The notes: a model not told the origin generated them from the sequence alone. A stretch of DNA of 64,000 bases from Puffinus mauretanicus (GCA_023333565.1 JAJKFH010002198.1:2666001-2730000); one strand, 5' to 3'. Counted from the stretch's first letter, positions 48,841 through 63,098 are shown. Program-made: numbers and translations.

Positions 48841-51076
48841 CGTGCTTGTAATACATACTAATTCATTATTATAACATAAATGCTAAATCCAAATCAAATG
48901 GTTTTGTTAAAATCTTTTCAACACTATTAAAACAGAATGATCATGTATGGTTAGAAACCACCGTCATTGTTTCGTTTCTTATTTTCAATTATAATCCTAA
49001 TTTTTCCCCAGGTGTAACTACTCTAGGTTATTCAGTGATTCCAGATGTCAACCACTTCTGTACAAAAACACACCAATAGAAAAAAAGGCCAGTAGAACTG
49101 TGAAGCTTTTTCTATGCTTTATATTCCTATATTCATGCTCCACTCTCCCCCTGCTGAGCTTGTATTTTCAAAGTCTGGAGAACAAGAAAACAACTGTGAA
49201 AATGTTGTTCTTAGCTCTGAATAGCCAAATGATGCATTTTTTCTAAGCACCAATGGTCTCCTTTTACATGACCATCATCAAAAAAACTAGGATTAAGCCA
49301 AATGAATACATTAACTAGCTGAGATTATTTGTCTCTCCTTCATGAATAATCCAAAAAGAGGAAAATGAAACTGGACCAGTTTCATTCTATGCCAAGCCCT
49401 AACAACGTACTTTTCTCTAACCACCATCACATTCTACAAGAGACAAGTGAACTTGACCTTCCAATGAATAACCAGAGATTGCACAATGAATCAAAGGCTG
49501 GGTTTTTTCAGAGCTACTACAGAGGATGCAGCCAAAGTAATTACTCTTGAGTCAGCTATGGGAGCTACATTGGTAGCTATAGAGCAAGAATATCCCCAAG
49601 AGAAACATACCTCTCTTGAGGACATCTGTTTACTGAAGCTCACCCAAATGCATACCAAATGTATTTACTGGATTTGAAGAATCTTGAAGATATCTGTATT
49701 GCTGCTAATTTTCAGATCAGATTCAGAAGTTGCTCACAGCAATTCTACTATAGGTCAAATCATTCTCTGGTGCATTTGTATTAATTTTACTGTATTTATA
49801 ACAGGTTTGAATCTATCCCATAGATTTCTGGAGATGCAGTTTAACCTTGGTATATTGAGGTGTCTGAATTTTTTCAGGTATTGCAGATCAGTCATGTCAG
49901 AGTAGAAAAACACGACAATGATGCAAAGCTGATTTCATTAGATAAATATCTGAGTCAAATCTCCTAATAAGGTCTCCAGTGGGTAATCAATAACACTGAA
50001 GGACTCCTGATACAAATCTATTATGCCACAATGACCAGCTGCATTTTACCTTGTGCTATTATCCTATACCTTATGGTATGTCTAAGAGGAGGTGGCTGCC
50101 CCCACTACCTCCTACCATCCCAAAGTGGCTATTTACTGCCACATCTGCTTTCTATCAAAATCCAGGAGGTAAGAAATGTTTATCCTGATTAACAGGGTGA
50201 CAAGATTGTCTCCAGGTTAGGAAGGGAACAGACTGAGTTTTCAGGTCTCAACCCTCTAGAAGACATCAAAGAGGAGACTGGCTATGAGAGCTAACATATC
50301 CACCAAGAACAGAGGAACATAGGAGCTCAGCTGTACTCCTCAGACTACTGCCATTTCAGGAGGAGATAACATGACATTTAATGAGAGAGAAAAAAACCTG
50401 ATATAATCTTACACATTTTTAGTTATTCATATTACCTAATATAGCACAGGCATAGATATCTATTAAAAAACCTAACTGAAAGCATGTACTAAAACCACAT
50501 TATGTATTCTGGATATTCTGAACAAATCTTCATTCATTTATTTTCCTTAACTTGACCTACATGTAAGTTAACCAAACAAAAACAAGGCGTTCCTCACACA
50601 AGGGTGTAGCAAAACTACAAACAGGCAACTTGGCCATTGTACGTGATCTCCCCAGCACAACCAAAAAGCACTGATGGTGACGAACTGGACCTCCATCTGA
50701 ACTGTCCAGGCCAGGCAGAGAGCTGTAGCAGGGTCAGCGGGCGCAGAACCATCCTGCAGAGGTTGTTCGTAACACCTGCAAGCTCTCCAACCTGCAGTAA
50801 GGTGTTGGAGGACACTTCAACCTCAAGAGTATCCATAAACCTACATCTTCATGCCTCTACTCTGCTCAGCTGACATATTATCTCTCATTTTTCCCTTAAA
50901 TATGATGTTCTTTCTTTCTGTTCTTATGACATTATTGCTGATGTCATGAACTAGACTGGGGCCACAGTTCAATGACTAGCATAATTAGGCTTTACTTTTG
51001 AATGTGAGAACACTGACACTGGTTACGGTTAAGGTCAAATTCCACAAATGTTTTTGAGAAACAAAATGTGGCGAAG

Positions 51077-51119
51077 ATATTTTGGCAGTGTCAAAATATT
51101 TTGTTTCAGCATGCTGAAA
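51077..51119. repeat. Cluster of adjoining perfect palindromes
   Basis: CAAAATATTTTG (51092-51103) and TTTCAGCATGCTGAAA (51104-51119) are perfect palindromes that abut without a gap. In addition ATATTTTG (51077-51084) pairs with CAAAATAT (51092-51099) across a seven-base loop. Nothing nearby explains this symmetry. Confidence 0.88.
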
Positions 51120-51990
51120 ATGACATGTTGAATTTCAGTATTTCAAAACACTTTTGTCATTCCAACGGAAGTTTGTAAGGGTCAAAATAAAAAATACAGT
51201 CCAAGTTAAACTAAACCTTTCAGAGTGACCAACAACAGTTCTCCTTTAACTCAACTCTCGTTCAGTACGATGTAAACAACATTTTGTATGCTATTTGAAA
51301 TAGAGTTCATCTTCATTCGGACCTATACATGAAACTGTCTCTCTGTGCAGCTGGATCATTCTCTGCTCAGCGTTGCAGTATTTGCAGTATGTCACAATGG
51401 GAGGAGGGATGAACTTAGGCAGTGGACTAAGAAAGATAAAACAATCTTTTCTTTTAAGGCTGTTATAATACAATGTCTTTCAGCTTTGAGGTTAAATTAG
51501 AATTTTAAATGGTTGATGAGAGGAGAATGGTTCAAGTAAAACCAACTCTGTATAGGGAGGAAGGAACAGAGGGAAAAAAAGCTAGAAAATTTTATTTTAG
51601 GTCAACTCAAAATATTTCATTTAGACATGAAAGAAAAATGTTGCTTTCATTTCTCTGTTATGTAACTTATTTCACCACCCTCATCTTTTAAGGGAGCTGA
51701 GTTCAATCAAATTTTACATGAAAGATGCAATTTCTAATGAAAAAAAGTCAAAACACTGTAATTGGCTCAGAGCTGGAAGAGTAAATATTTATACCTCAAC
51801 TGTAAATTATAGCCTGATCTCATTCCTTTCCTACAGACAAAATGAAATTTTGCTGAAAGAGGGTGTCGTGGTTTAACCCCAGCCAGCAACTAAGCCCCAC
51901 ACAACCGCTCGCTCACTCCCCTCACAGTGGGCTAGGGGAGAGAATTGGAAGAGTAAAAGTGAGAAAACTCGTGGGTTGAGGTAAAGACAG

Positions 51991-51996
51991 TTTAAT
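51991..51996 (-). terminator. LTR polyadenylation signal ATTAAA
   Basis: TTTAAT on the plus strand is ATTAAA on the LTR strand, 128 bases before the LTR end. This nearly equals the spacing in the related LTR. Confidence 0.55.
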
Positions 51997-52176
51997 AGGG
52001 AAAGCAAAAGCCGCGCACACAAGCAAAGCAAACCAAGGAATTCATTCACTACTTCCCATCGGCAGGCAGGTGTTCAGCCATCGCCAGGAAAGCAGGGCTC
52101 CATCACGCGTAGCGCTTACTTGGGAAGACAAACGCCATCACCCCGAACGTCCCCCCGTCTGTCTTCTTCCCCCAGC

Positions 52177-52199
52177 TTTATATACTGAGCATGACATCA
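52177..52199 (-). promoter_or_regulatory. LTR promoter (TATA box, mutated CRE)
   Basis: On the minus strand a TATATAAA box (52177-52184) is preceded by a CRE-like octamer (52192-52199) with the central CG lost to a CpG-type transition. The promoter would fire leftwards, towards the other LTR. Activity is inference. Confidence 0.5.
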
Positions 52200-55100
52200 T
52201 ATGGTATGGAATACCCCGTTGGCCAGTTGGGTCAGCCATCCCGGCCATGCTCCCTCCCAGCTTCCCACGCACCTGGCAGAGCATGGGAAGCTGAAAAGTC
52301 CTTGACCAGTGCAAACACTACTCAGCAACAACCAAAACACCAGTGTGCCACCAACGCTATTCTCATACCAAATCCAAAACACAGCACCATACCAACTACC
52401 AGGAAGAAAATCAACTCTATCCCAGCCAAAACCAGGACAGAGCGTAACTCCCTCAAAAAAACTGAGAACTCCTGGCTTCCTTTTTCTACAGCTTACCAGC
52501 AGTATGGCACTTTAATCCCAAACTCCCAGTCTGTCTGCTGAAAAGCATTTACTACATCTATGGGTTTTCCTTTCTTCAAAAAAAATCACAGGTTTATTCT
52601 TTTTGGGAGGGAGAACTGAGCAGCCTAAAATGAGCAGCAACATGGTTTCCATATAAATTTGAAGACTGAGTGAATGGAGGACCCTTATCTCTAAACCTTG
52701 GAGTAGCTATGTGAAGAAGCTGCTCAGCATACTGCTTGCTCATTCTCCTTCCTCACATTACAGAACTCTGAGCAGACTCAAGCTACCACTGTGCCTCATT
52801 ATTTAATTTAAGGGGATTTTTTTTTTCTTTTGTTTCATTTCCACAGTAACCCCCATAATATTTTAAGTCTCAAGCTCTTGTTTTCAAAAAGCCAGGTAAC
52901 ACTTGATAGCAAAATATTCAATGTTCCTTCTTTATTGTCAGCCATGTTTATGCATCTGCATCAAATCCCTGAGCCAAAGCAAAGGAATTGCTTTCAGAGG
53001 ACTTGAATTTTAAATTTTGAAGAAATAGTTTTCCTGTAGCAGTGTTTAATTTCTTGGCAGGTTCTGTAAGCCTTGCTTTCCCAGCTTGAAGAGTTCCTCT
53101 AGGGCTGCTATATGACTGGTTGATGCAAAAATTGCTCGGTTGCTCATCGTTGCTGGAAGAAATGCAACCTATGTTTCCAGCCACCTTTTAGTTCTGTGGA
53201 TTTCGTACCTTTTTAAATTTTCAGTCCCTGTACACCCTGCTGTTTCTGCTGCTAAGATTAACAGTGCTCTGAAATGGGATTTGGGTTATAACTACTGGAC
53301 TAGAAGCCCAAGTACAGGAAAGAAGCTGCCAGCGTATCTGCTGGGAATAACATATAGATTGCTGTAAACCAGTTTCCCTCCTCCCCGTAATCTCAGCATA
53401 TTTCAGATCCTCTCAGATCCTGCTAGACCAAAGCAGAGACAACCTTTTACTGTAGTCCCCCCTCCTCACACTGCCAATGCAGGAGCACACTGGAAGACCT
53501 GCACTACCACAACAGTTACCTAAAGTTTTTGCTCTTTTGGGAGATTTAAGGCAGCTTGAAAACTCTAACTCCCACAGCATGAAACAGACACTAGACTTTT
53601 TCATGCAGCACAGACAGCGCATTTGAATGGTAAGACAAGGGTTTGTTGTCTTTTAATGTGAGTCGCTCTTCAATAGACCATCACTTTACTTTCCCTCTAT
53701 ATTTTCATCCGTTATGAGAAAAAGATACTGTAAAATTGAATTTTTCTTTCCTACGATCAAGAACCAGTATTGTAGACAAATACAGGATTTCTTTTCAGCT
53801 CTTCAAAAATATTCCTCTCTGTAGGACATTAATCTCTTTATGATGCAATTAAAAATGTGTCCAACACCACGCAGATGTCAGCATACAAAATATTCCTAAG
53901 TGGTGCTATAAGGACAATGAGCTTAGTAATACCTCAGCTGTTTCTTTATGAGAGAATTGATATAGTTTATTCAATTTGAGATTAAGAATTTTACACAGAA
54001 TGATTTTGCCAGGTGGCTTATTCTTAGTGAAATTATGGATTCACGGTTTAATTACTCTAGTCTTTGTCATTCACAACACTTAGAATTAGGTTGCCTGACA
54101 ATTCCCATTGTAGAACTTTGCTTTCACGTGTTTATCTTTGCCACAATTTAGTATTCAAGCTGGATGTCTTCTTTTAGATTAAAAATGTATGAAAAGTTTC
54201 AACTGTGATCACTTATCCATTTCCGAGGAAAGTGATGAAAAAAATCTTTCAAGACTTTACCTTCAATAATTCTCCAGTCCCTTCCTCAGTTTCCCTGTGA
54301 ATTCATGTTTTTCTATCACCATATGACCTTCAATCACCTCTTCCACATGCAATGTCCTCTGTTTGTGTGTAAGGGAAGAGAGAGGAAACATTATAAATGT
54401 TAAAGTTGAGGTGTCACAGAAAAGGTGTTATCACAAAAAAGAGCAGTTAGGAAGTTTGGAAACAATCAATTTTTTTTTTATCTGAAACATCAAGATTTTA
54501 ATTCTACATAAATTTTACCAGACCCAAGAGAAACACACATTTTATTAACTTTCTATTTTATAGTGTAAATACTACTAACGATTCTCCTCATCACTTAAAG
54601 CCATGCAGTTTTTAAAGTTATGTATCCCCTCTTTGGGAATTAAGACATATGTCAGGGATCTCACTCATTTCTGGTCTACCTTTGTAGAGTTTTCTTTCCC
54701 ATCACAACTGACAGCATCACATACTGTCAAATCTTTCACGGTTGTCTTTGAAACAGCTCTGCCTTTAAAAGGACTCAGTTTTATCCTAACATTTGTGAGT
54801 TACAAATTTACTTAAAGCTCCTAAATTGCTGTGTTGATATTTACCTCTATAAATACTCAAAGCAAATAAAATACATTGTTTGGGGACAGTAAAGAAGAAA
54901 ATGACAACTTAAAATTAGTTACTCCAAACAAATGTTAAATAGTACTTGGAAAAGGAAATATTTTTCTTATTTCAGGTGTTTCTTTATATTTACAGAAACT
55001 GTTTCTCTGGGATTTTCTTGTGCATTACCTTTACTTTAATACCTGCAGGCCTCAGTTGTATATGGATTTCATTATACTCAAAATTACTCAAAAAACTCAT

Positions 55101-56369
55101 AGATGTTTGTGAATGTGAATACACATGAATGTGTATAAAACTCAAAAAACTGGTAGCCAAAGAGAGGTAAAGTGTTCTTCCTTGGCCATATAAATTTTAT
55201 TCATAGCGTATCTTTGCTCTAGCTCTGATTATTGTGCGCTAACTAACTCTAAGCATTTAAAAACCATTAGCCTTGGTCTTGGGAGTCCTTTTGCACTCTG
55301 CACCTTCACTATAAATTTGATTCTAGGTAACAAATTTTGGGTAAGGTTCCCTCAACAATTGACATCAGAAGCTGCTGCACAGTGAACTAGAGAGAAGAAA
55401 ATGCACTGAAATCCTTCAAAAAGATTTGCTGTGAAGATTAAAGCACAGACTTTTCCCAATCACATATATTTTAGCTTTTCTCAGCAACTTGAACAGCTTT
55501 TAAGTTAGATAGCAAATTCATATTTGGATTAAAGTAAAGGCAGATTCATGATTTCATTTACGCTTCTCTGTGCTTCAAGGTAGCCGTAAACCTTATTTAA
55601 TCATTTGAGAACAACTCAGGATATCTTTTCAGTAGCACAAAAGAACTTGTGTGTACCAAAACTCTTTGCCTTTGGGATTTTTGTGTGCATGTACATATAA
55701 ACCATGAAGAAGTCAGCACTCTAATAGACATAATCACAACAAATCTTTTCCTTTGTAAATTATTTGGGTTACCTGACTGGTACAAATCTTCTCAGTGCTC
55801 TGTTTATCTGCATTTCTTCTGGTATGCACGGATTCGTTTGCAGATCTGCCAAGCCATCCATACAGGAACATGCCTTCCCATCCTTTATTTACACCGTTAC
55901 ATACAGACCTAAGGTCAGGTCCCAGGTGCCAGTATCACCAGTTGTCTGCTAATTCACATCAGCTAAGGTTCAAGCTTTTAATTTTCATTTGTTTCAAAAA
56001 GATAAAGAAATTTGGTTTTGGAAGAGGAGGTTGTTTTCAATGAGAGAAAATTACAGTCTTTTTGACTGGTCACTGTTTTGCAAGAGTCTGGCTCCTTGAT
56101 ATTTGCAATAATTTTCCCCAAGTGGCCATAACCCCAGGGCACACACATTAGAGACAAGAGGAAAAGCAGCATGACTTGCAACTCCTACATAAGCCGTTTC
56201 CTACTCTCATGCTCTTCCTGACACATGAACTAATTCTCATTTCCTAGCCCCAAGGAAGAAGGCTAACACTGGCCTGAGCCTCATTTTTTTTCGCCCAGAA
56301 TTGTAGCTCATCGTTTGTCAGTAGGGCTACTGGCAATTTATTGCTCTTGCTTGTAAAAGGAATGAGGAT

Positions 56370-56388
56370 GATTTTTTTGAAAAAAATC
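56370..56388. repeat. 19-base A/T palindrome
   Basis: GATTTTTTT and AAAAAAATC are perfect reverse-complement arms around a single G. The low complexity makes chance likely. Confidence 0.75.
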
Positions 56389-58016
56389 CTTTACTCTCTA
56401 GTAGCTTTTCAGCTACTAATTTTCACAAACAACTGATATCTGAACTAAGACCAGAATTAAATCCATTTACTTGCTCTGAAACTGACACAATGTTCCATTC
56501 ACTGCACAATCTTTCCTCCTTACCGCCAGCTGATGAGGTTTATTTGCCTCTGAAGCCTTACACAGAGATGAGTAAAGAAAGATTTTTTTTTGTTTTTTTA
56601 AATGCATAAAGCAAAAACTCAAGAAGCAGTGGGCAGCCTGAATAATGAAAACTAATCGTTATTTTAAACATATGCTGGATTTCTCACCGAAAGTGTTTTC
56701 TCTGATAATAGTAAGTGGTTTCACTTACCTGTGATCTCTGCCCTGATTTCATTAGTTCTGCCTGAATCTCATCTGAAAATGATAAGTTAGAGTAAGAAGG
56801 TATAAAGGCAGAAGGGCAGAGGGGAGAAGATATTTGATCACAAGTAAAAGTGAAGTGAAGGTCTCTTGATTCCCATTATCCAGGGGATTAGCTCGAGGGG
56901 AAATATCCATGACAGGCTTGTCTTGAAGCTGACCAGGCATTTTATGGACTATACTCACAGACAGATCGCTGGACTGGGAGCCAAAAGATTTGAACTACAG
57001 CAAAGCTAAAACTGAAATTTCAGCCCTGGGAGAAATTCTGATATTTCAACTTTTGCTTCTGTCTTGCACAGAAAGGAAAAAGTTTTCATTGGAAAACTAT
57101 TTGGTGGCAGATTAACAACTAGTTATTGTTAGACTGAAATGCTGTCTGATATTGGCTAAACCATTTGCCTTGATCATGCAAAACACTACAAGCTGTCCTT
57201 AAATTTCACTGATACATAGTAAAAATTTACTGTATCTCAGTGGCCCTAAAATAACAACACTGCTAAGAGAACACTTGCTTTCCTAAAGTACTGTGAAAGA
57301 ATTTAAAAATATAACCACTTCTGGGAACAGAAAAAGAGGTAAATTCAATATTTTAATGTAAGAAATGTAATAAAAAATAGAATAGAGTTGTAACAGAGGA
57401 ATGTAAAATAATATTTAAACCCAGAGCAGACTCAGGTTTGTGGTACACCTATTATAAGTCAGCAGGAAGCCAAAGGCCAAAAGAGAGGAGAAATTTTCAC
57501 CATGAGTATTTGAGAATGGGTGAGGGCGTGTCACAAGGGTAATCAAGAACATATTGGGAAAGGCTTACCATTGGGGCTTAGATAAAATGTCCCAGCAACA
57601 GTAGCAAAAACTTGAAGCAAGCTGCAAAAATTTCCCTGAATGTGCCTGTGACTAGGCAAGCCAGGTAAGATACTAAACAGACGATACCGAGGCAGGGAAG
57701 ACACTAAAAGTCCAGCTTTTGAAGAATAAAAATGACAGATCCTTTTCTCTCTGCGGGCAGGGCTCTGAGAGCTAGATCTGCCACAGAGCCCCTCAGAGCT
57801 CCAGCAGCCACCACCTAATGCCACGGGCGGTGAGGATCAAGCAGAACAGCCAGACCTGGAGGAGAAAAAGGATGAGATGTATATGAAGAAATAAGGAAGG
57901 AAGGAGGAAAATGGCTCAGTTGTAACAAACAAGGACAAACATTGTTTTAAAATGTTTTCATTGCAAAGCTTTCAAGAAGGGTGAGGTTTAAAAGTCTTGT
58001 GAAATCCTTTTCGCTA

Positions 58017-58069
58017 ATTTTTCTGTTCTCTCTTTCTTTTTCCCTGTCTTTCCCTTTTTTTTTTTTTAT
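58017..58069 (-). repeat. Polypyrimidine tract
   Basis: A T/C-rich run of about 50 bases with only a couple of G interruptions ends in a T12 run. Its purine complement produces a low-complexity K/R/E open frame on the minus strand. Confidence 0.75.
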
Positions 58070-61000
58070 TTGCTGATTTAAAGGGGAATGGGGGAGGAGG
58101 AAAAATGAAAACCGGGGTGAAGTGTGTTTCATTTTCATGTTTTGTTGCAAAGACACAGCATACCGTTCTTTTCTTCTTATTACTAAAGGTGTGAAAAGGA
58201 AAAAAACTTTTCCATCCTCATACAGCTGTGCAGCCTGTTTTGTCAAGGGCCGGGAGGAGAGTCATCAGTGAGGGAAATGAATGAAATGGAGAGTAGGTCA
58301 GGACAAATGCATAATCTTAATCAGATGCTTCAGGGATCTAGATCATCAGGGGAGGAACTTCAACACGCTTCAAGAAAGCAGATAGTACTGTGACACAGGA
58401 GAGGAGATGATGTCTTTCCCTGGGGTGTCAGAAAAGCAGCTAGAAAGGTAAGAGGGAGGAATTAAGGAAGACCAAAGTCAGTGAAGGGCAGAAAGAAATT
58501 AGACTGAATCAGGAGAAGAAGCAAATGGATCAGGGATGTAAGATGCTTGCTAGCTAGGGAAAGAAGACCATCAGGGAAATCACAAATTTATTTAGTGTTG
58601 TCCCGATCAGAAAAGAAAAAAAGAAAGTTAAGCCAAAGAACAGAAAAAGCAATAGACCCAAGGAGTCCTATGAGTAGTGCAGAGTTTCACTAGAGCAGGC
58701 TATTTCAAGGCAATCAGGCAAACATGGCTGTAGGTGTCAGTGAGGAGTCGCACAAGAGCCAGAGTCAGCACAAGAGAGGTGGCAGGAGCCCGTGGGAGAG
58801 GAGATATGTGGAAGCAAGCATAACCCTGTTTTGAAAGCAAAAAGCTCTTGCGTCAGTTCAATTGTACTGTTGAAACATACCTAGAGGAACAGCTGAGCTA
58901 CAGGCCACAAAGGATGTAAACAGTCACAAGTCTTCAAGTAATAAACCCAGTCACTGACCCATCTTTCAGCTTGAAATATATATATACAACCTGAACTCCA
59001 CAAAATTGCTTTCAGAACACTGGAAAAAAACAGGCTGAATGATTTAACCTATAAATGATGACACTGTGCATAGACTGGCTGCATAATCAACAACTGCATC
59101 TAGATATTTAGCGTGCTAAGTAATAATTCTCCTGTATCAGTGAATTAAAGAATCCCTAAGTTCACATTAACATAACACGCACTAACTGCACCCAAGGAAC
59201 CATTACAGTGTATCACATTAATATTCAAAAGTCTAATGGCTCCCCAAGCAGTCATTGTCAGGATACACCCAAAGGGCCTCGTTGGAGCTGTTACAGCATC
59301 TGCATTCAAAATCTGTGGATTAAACACTTGTTTAATAGGCTCCAATGCAATAGAATCTAGCAGGTACTGCCTGTAATGTCAGTCATCCATGGGTAATGGG
59401 AGAAACTAATACAATTCCAGCAGGAATGACAAACCAGATTCAAACTGACAGCAGCAGCACAATCATTCTACTAGTGCCTTTCAAAGACTGTAATGGGCAA
59501 AAACTTCCCTAGTATGGTCTAAATTAGATAACTGGTTATATTATACTTTAAAATTACAGCATAATCACACAAGAAAAAACAAAAATCAGCTTCTCAGAAT
59601 GATGGAGAACGTGACAGGATCCCTCAAAAAGGAAAATTCCCAATTAATGTCGCCCCATCCTTCTGCTGTAATCTTGTGGAATGCATGATGGTGGAAGAGA
59701 TCATGCTGTATAATTTCCCCCAACACACATTCATTTGCATTCAAAAGCATGTTCACTTTCACTCAGAAGCAGTTTAGCTCACCATAATGGCTTCCAACCT
59801 CTCCTATGTTTGCCCAGAAAGGAGATGCTATTTCAGAGGACATGGAAGTGCAAAACACCTGAAAATAAAGTTTGAATCCTTCTGCTTTTCTCTATTAATA
59901 ATTTGACTGTCTCTGCAGTACTTTGAAAATTATGCTGTTCCTGTGACTATATATATATCTGGCCTCTTATTACTGCAAAAAGAAACTGCACCACCTCATA
60001 TTGCTGGAAGTACATGATTCTTCTGAACAACATTCAGAAACTTCAGTGAGTGGTTTGAAAAGAAAAGAGAAAGAAAAGCAAAGAAGGAAACAGCCCTTTT
60101 CCCCAATAATACTTGACCTAGATGAAACATGTAATAGAAATTACGATGCAGACCTAAAACAGTACCAATATAACTGATCTTAGCCCACTCAAGTAATCTC
60201 ACTACTAGTGGTAGTGTAGAAATTTTTGAAGTGTGATGACCCTTCTCCAGCAACAGCAGAATTCATTAAAAGATCAACTTTAAACCAGACTGCAGAATGA
60301 AAAGCATGTTTCTAGAGCGCTCTCTGCTCATGAGTTAACTGCTTCAGTATTAGCTTTGCCTGTTGCTGAGGACCGTGGTTTTGGTGTAAAGGTCTGCCTG
60401 CACAGCCACATGAGCAAACCCATATAGCATAGATGGAATTAATCCTGACCAAAAAGTGCTTTTGCTGACAATGACTTTTATTAATTAAGTGAGCAAAATC
60501 CACTATCATCTCGAGAAAAAATAGCTGAATCACAATAAAGGAAATGTTGGCTACCATGCCACTTACTTTGTTACAGCAGCCAAAGCTTCTACAGGACAAA
60601 TAGCCGCAGAAAAGTGAAGCTACAGGATGGTGGTTTCAAATTATTGCAGTCATCTAAGCTAGAGTTGGTGTTCCTTTCCAGCCAGCTTTGTCAGCAAACC
60701 ATTTCTTCATAAGGTCTAGAGAGCTGCCATTCCAACAGCTCTTTTAAACATTTGAGAGATGCACTTTGGTGCAGAGGAAGGGGGACCTATTGAATTTAGA
60801 AATGAGTCAGATCTTCTTCAAAATATATCAAGGTATATATGTTGAAATCTCATCATTCTTAAAATGAACAAAGTTGGGGTTTTTCTTTTTTTTTTTCTTC
60901 TGAGCTTTTAGAAGTCAAGCTTTCCAATTACTTTCTACAATTAGAAACATCTTTTGAAAAACAATTATTCTGATTCCCACAAAATCACATCCTTCCAGGG

Positions 61001-63098
61001 TTCAAACTCCAAGTGTCATGAGACTCCTGATCAAGCAAGAAATGGCAATCTTGTAAATGGCAAAGCCAACACTTCTCTGCTCTTGAAGTGTTACAGAGAT
61101 TTAGACAGGCTTTATCTTACTATTTTATCCTGCCCAGCAAAAATTGTCTGCAAGCATATCTCAATGGACCTGTGTACTGCATTCATTTTTCCATTCACTT
61201 TTCCATGACTTCCCCAACAAATGTGGTGGGTTGTTTGTTTTTTTTTTTTCCTTCACTGTTAGTTTCATTCTCTTTTTCTAATTAAAGAGTTAAGAAGGAA
61301 AGGAAAGTGTGATTGTTCTCTACACTTGGAGCCATTCGCACAGACTTTATGCTGTGGGACTACACAGCCAAGAAGTGCTAGAAATGCCTCTGATAACTGT
61401 AGCACAGTGGTACTTATTCTGTTTCTGTTTTAATCAGCCTCATCACCAGTGCTCTGAATTTCCTTAAGCCTTTTAATCGAGCAGTATCTATAAAATATAT
61501 CACAGCCAAGGGAGTCAGACTGGACTGTGGCTTTTTTTTTTTTGGTGTTACAGCAGCCTGTATCACTTCATGGGAAAAGAACCCTTTGGGCATTGAGGTT
61601 CAATTTGAACTCCTAATGTGAGCAGAACTACTTGCTTGCAGAGTGATCTGAAATAAAAAAATCTTTTTCTCAAATCTGTTCAAGCGAAAATAAGTTTCAA
61701 CAAGCAAACGTAAAGGAAGATTCATCCAGTAGGCTCCTATCACAGATAATTTATCCTAGGCAATAAGCACAGCCGTAGACTCCAGTTGATTTGCAAATGC
61801 TAAACATTTTCAGAATTGTCTGAGTAACTTAGAAGTCTGAGTCACATATTTAAAAGACAGTTAGGCATCTTGGTCCCACTGATTTCTGGTGAAACTCAAG
61901 ATATATCTTTCTAAATTAGTGGTATCCAATGCAGAAGTATCAGCTTGGCCAAGCTTCATTCTGCCCTGCCTGGCCCTGCCTCTGTTTCCCAGCTAGGGTA
62001 TCCTTCTTCATCTAAGTGAAGTCCTACTACCAACTTTTCCGAAAACCCCTGAAACCTGTCCCTTTGTCCAGTAAGCTTAAAAGTATTGCAAGTGCCCGAT
62101 AAGTAATTATGGGCATATCAATGCCTATGCAAGTTTCTGTGAGAGATTTCCCAGGCTGTAACTGAGCAAAAATCTGTGAGCATGCAGTGCCATGTAGATA
62201 TATTAGATGAGGTCTGAAAGCTGGAGGCTGTGTCCCAGTTACTCTGCACTGTGCAAACATGGCTATGCTACTGCTTTGACTACAGTCTTATTCTGCAGCC
62301 ATCTTGCATGGTTCTTCTTCCATGATTCGGATATACATCGAGAAAAAACACACTGTTAAATTGTCTTTCAAATAAAATGTCTATAGCTGATGTCACAAAA
62401 ACATCAGAAAGGAACATTTTAATACTTTTTTTTGCAGGAAACATTAACACAGCTGTCTGAGGGATACTTGATAACTCAGACACACTCTATAACAGCTGAG
62501 AGGTACCTCAACTGAATGGGGAGTTGGGACTTAATACGACTTCATAACCAAAAGAAGCGGCTTTATATTGTGTCATAAGGGAGAATCCCACTATAGCAGC
62601 CTCCTCTCAGACTGCACTTTTCTCTAAGGACTGCAAAGACTTGACAGCAGAAGAGAAAAGAAGCCTCAGTTCTCAGCACGCTTCCCCACCTCAACAGTGT
62701 ACCCAGCTATCACACCTCCACTGGGGTGCCAGAAGCCAGAAGAAGGTTATCTGCTCAAATGTGACTACTGGTTTTTCTTTAGAAGCATTGCTTAACCTTT
62801 ATTTTCTGCAAAATGTCTTAAAACTAACACTTCAGATCTATCACCACACAAAAACCTGCCAGACATTAGCAGAGAGTCTGACTCTGTACTAGCTAGAGGC
62901 ACAAAAGTGAATGTGTAACTATCTTTTCTTTCATGCTGTGAGCAAGGGTTACTCCTTTTGAACGTAAGTCTCAGTTCAGGTCCTACCAGGTAAGCCAGCC
63001 TTACATGTGATTGAGGTTCATGCACAGCCAACCCACAGAGCTGTCACTGCTTTAAAGTCTCTGACACTTTCCAGTACTCCCCACAGACCAAGATCTAT

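Larger units (their letters stand above)
47896..51863. other. Unique sequence between two LTRs, no gene
   Basis: No retroviral coding sequence is seen between the two LTRs, and they face opposite ways, so this is not a provirus interior. It holds (GATT)4 at 47984-47999, a GT microsatellite at 48826-48840, and a palindrome cluster at 51077-51119. Open frames are short and unremarkable. Confidence 0.6.
51864..52439 (-). mobile_element. Solo LTR related to the one at 47301, opposite strand
   Basis: Read on the minus strand it starts TGTCCTGGTTT and ends GGTTAAACCACGACA, 576 bases. The U3 and the U5 tail match the LTR at 47301-47895, with a TATATAAA box (complement at 52177-52184) and ATTAAA signal (complement at 51991-51996). 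The roughly 180 bases between those two signals are unrelated to the other LTR. Its CRE is mutated at one base (TGACATCA as read on the plus strand, 52192-52199). The flanks GAGGG (51859-51863) and GAGCG (52440-52444) differ at one base and look like a five-base target-site duplication. No internal retroviral sequence is present. Open frames crossing it, such as 52191-52541, are accidental. Confidence 0.92.

Noticed and set aside
47301..52439. The two LTRs as the ends of one provirus
   Set aside because: They are in opposite orientation, have different cores, and nothing retroviral lies between them.
52191..52541. 116-codon plus-strand frame as a gene
   Set aside because: Most of it is the antisense of a solo LTR.
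57947..58246. Lys/Arg/Glu-rich 99-codon minus-strand frame
   Set aside because: It is a translation of a polypyrimidine tract and is low complexity.
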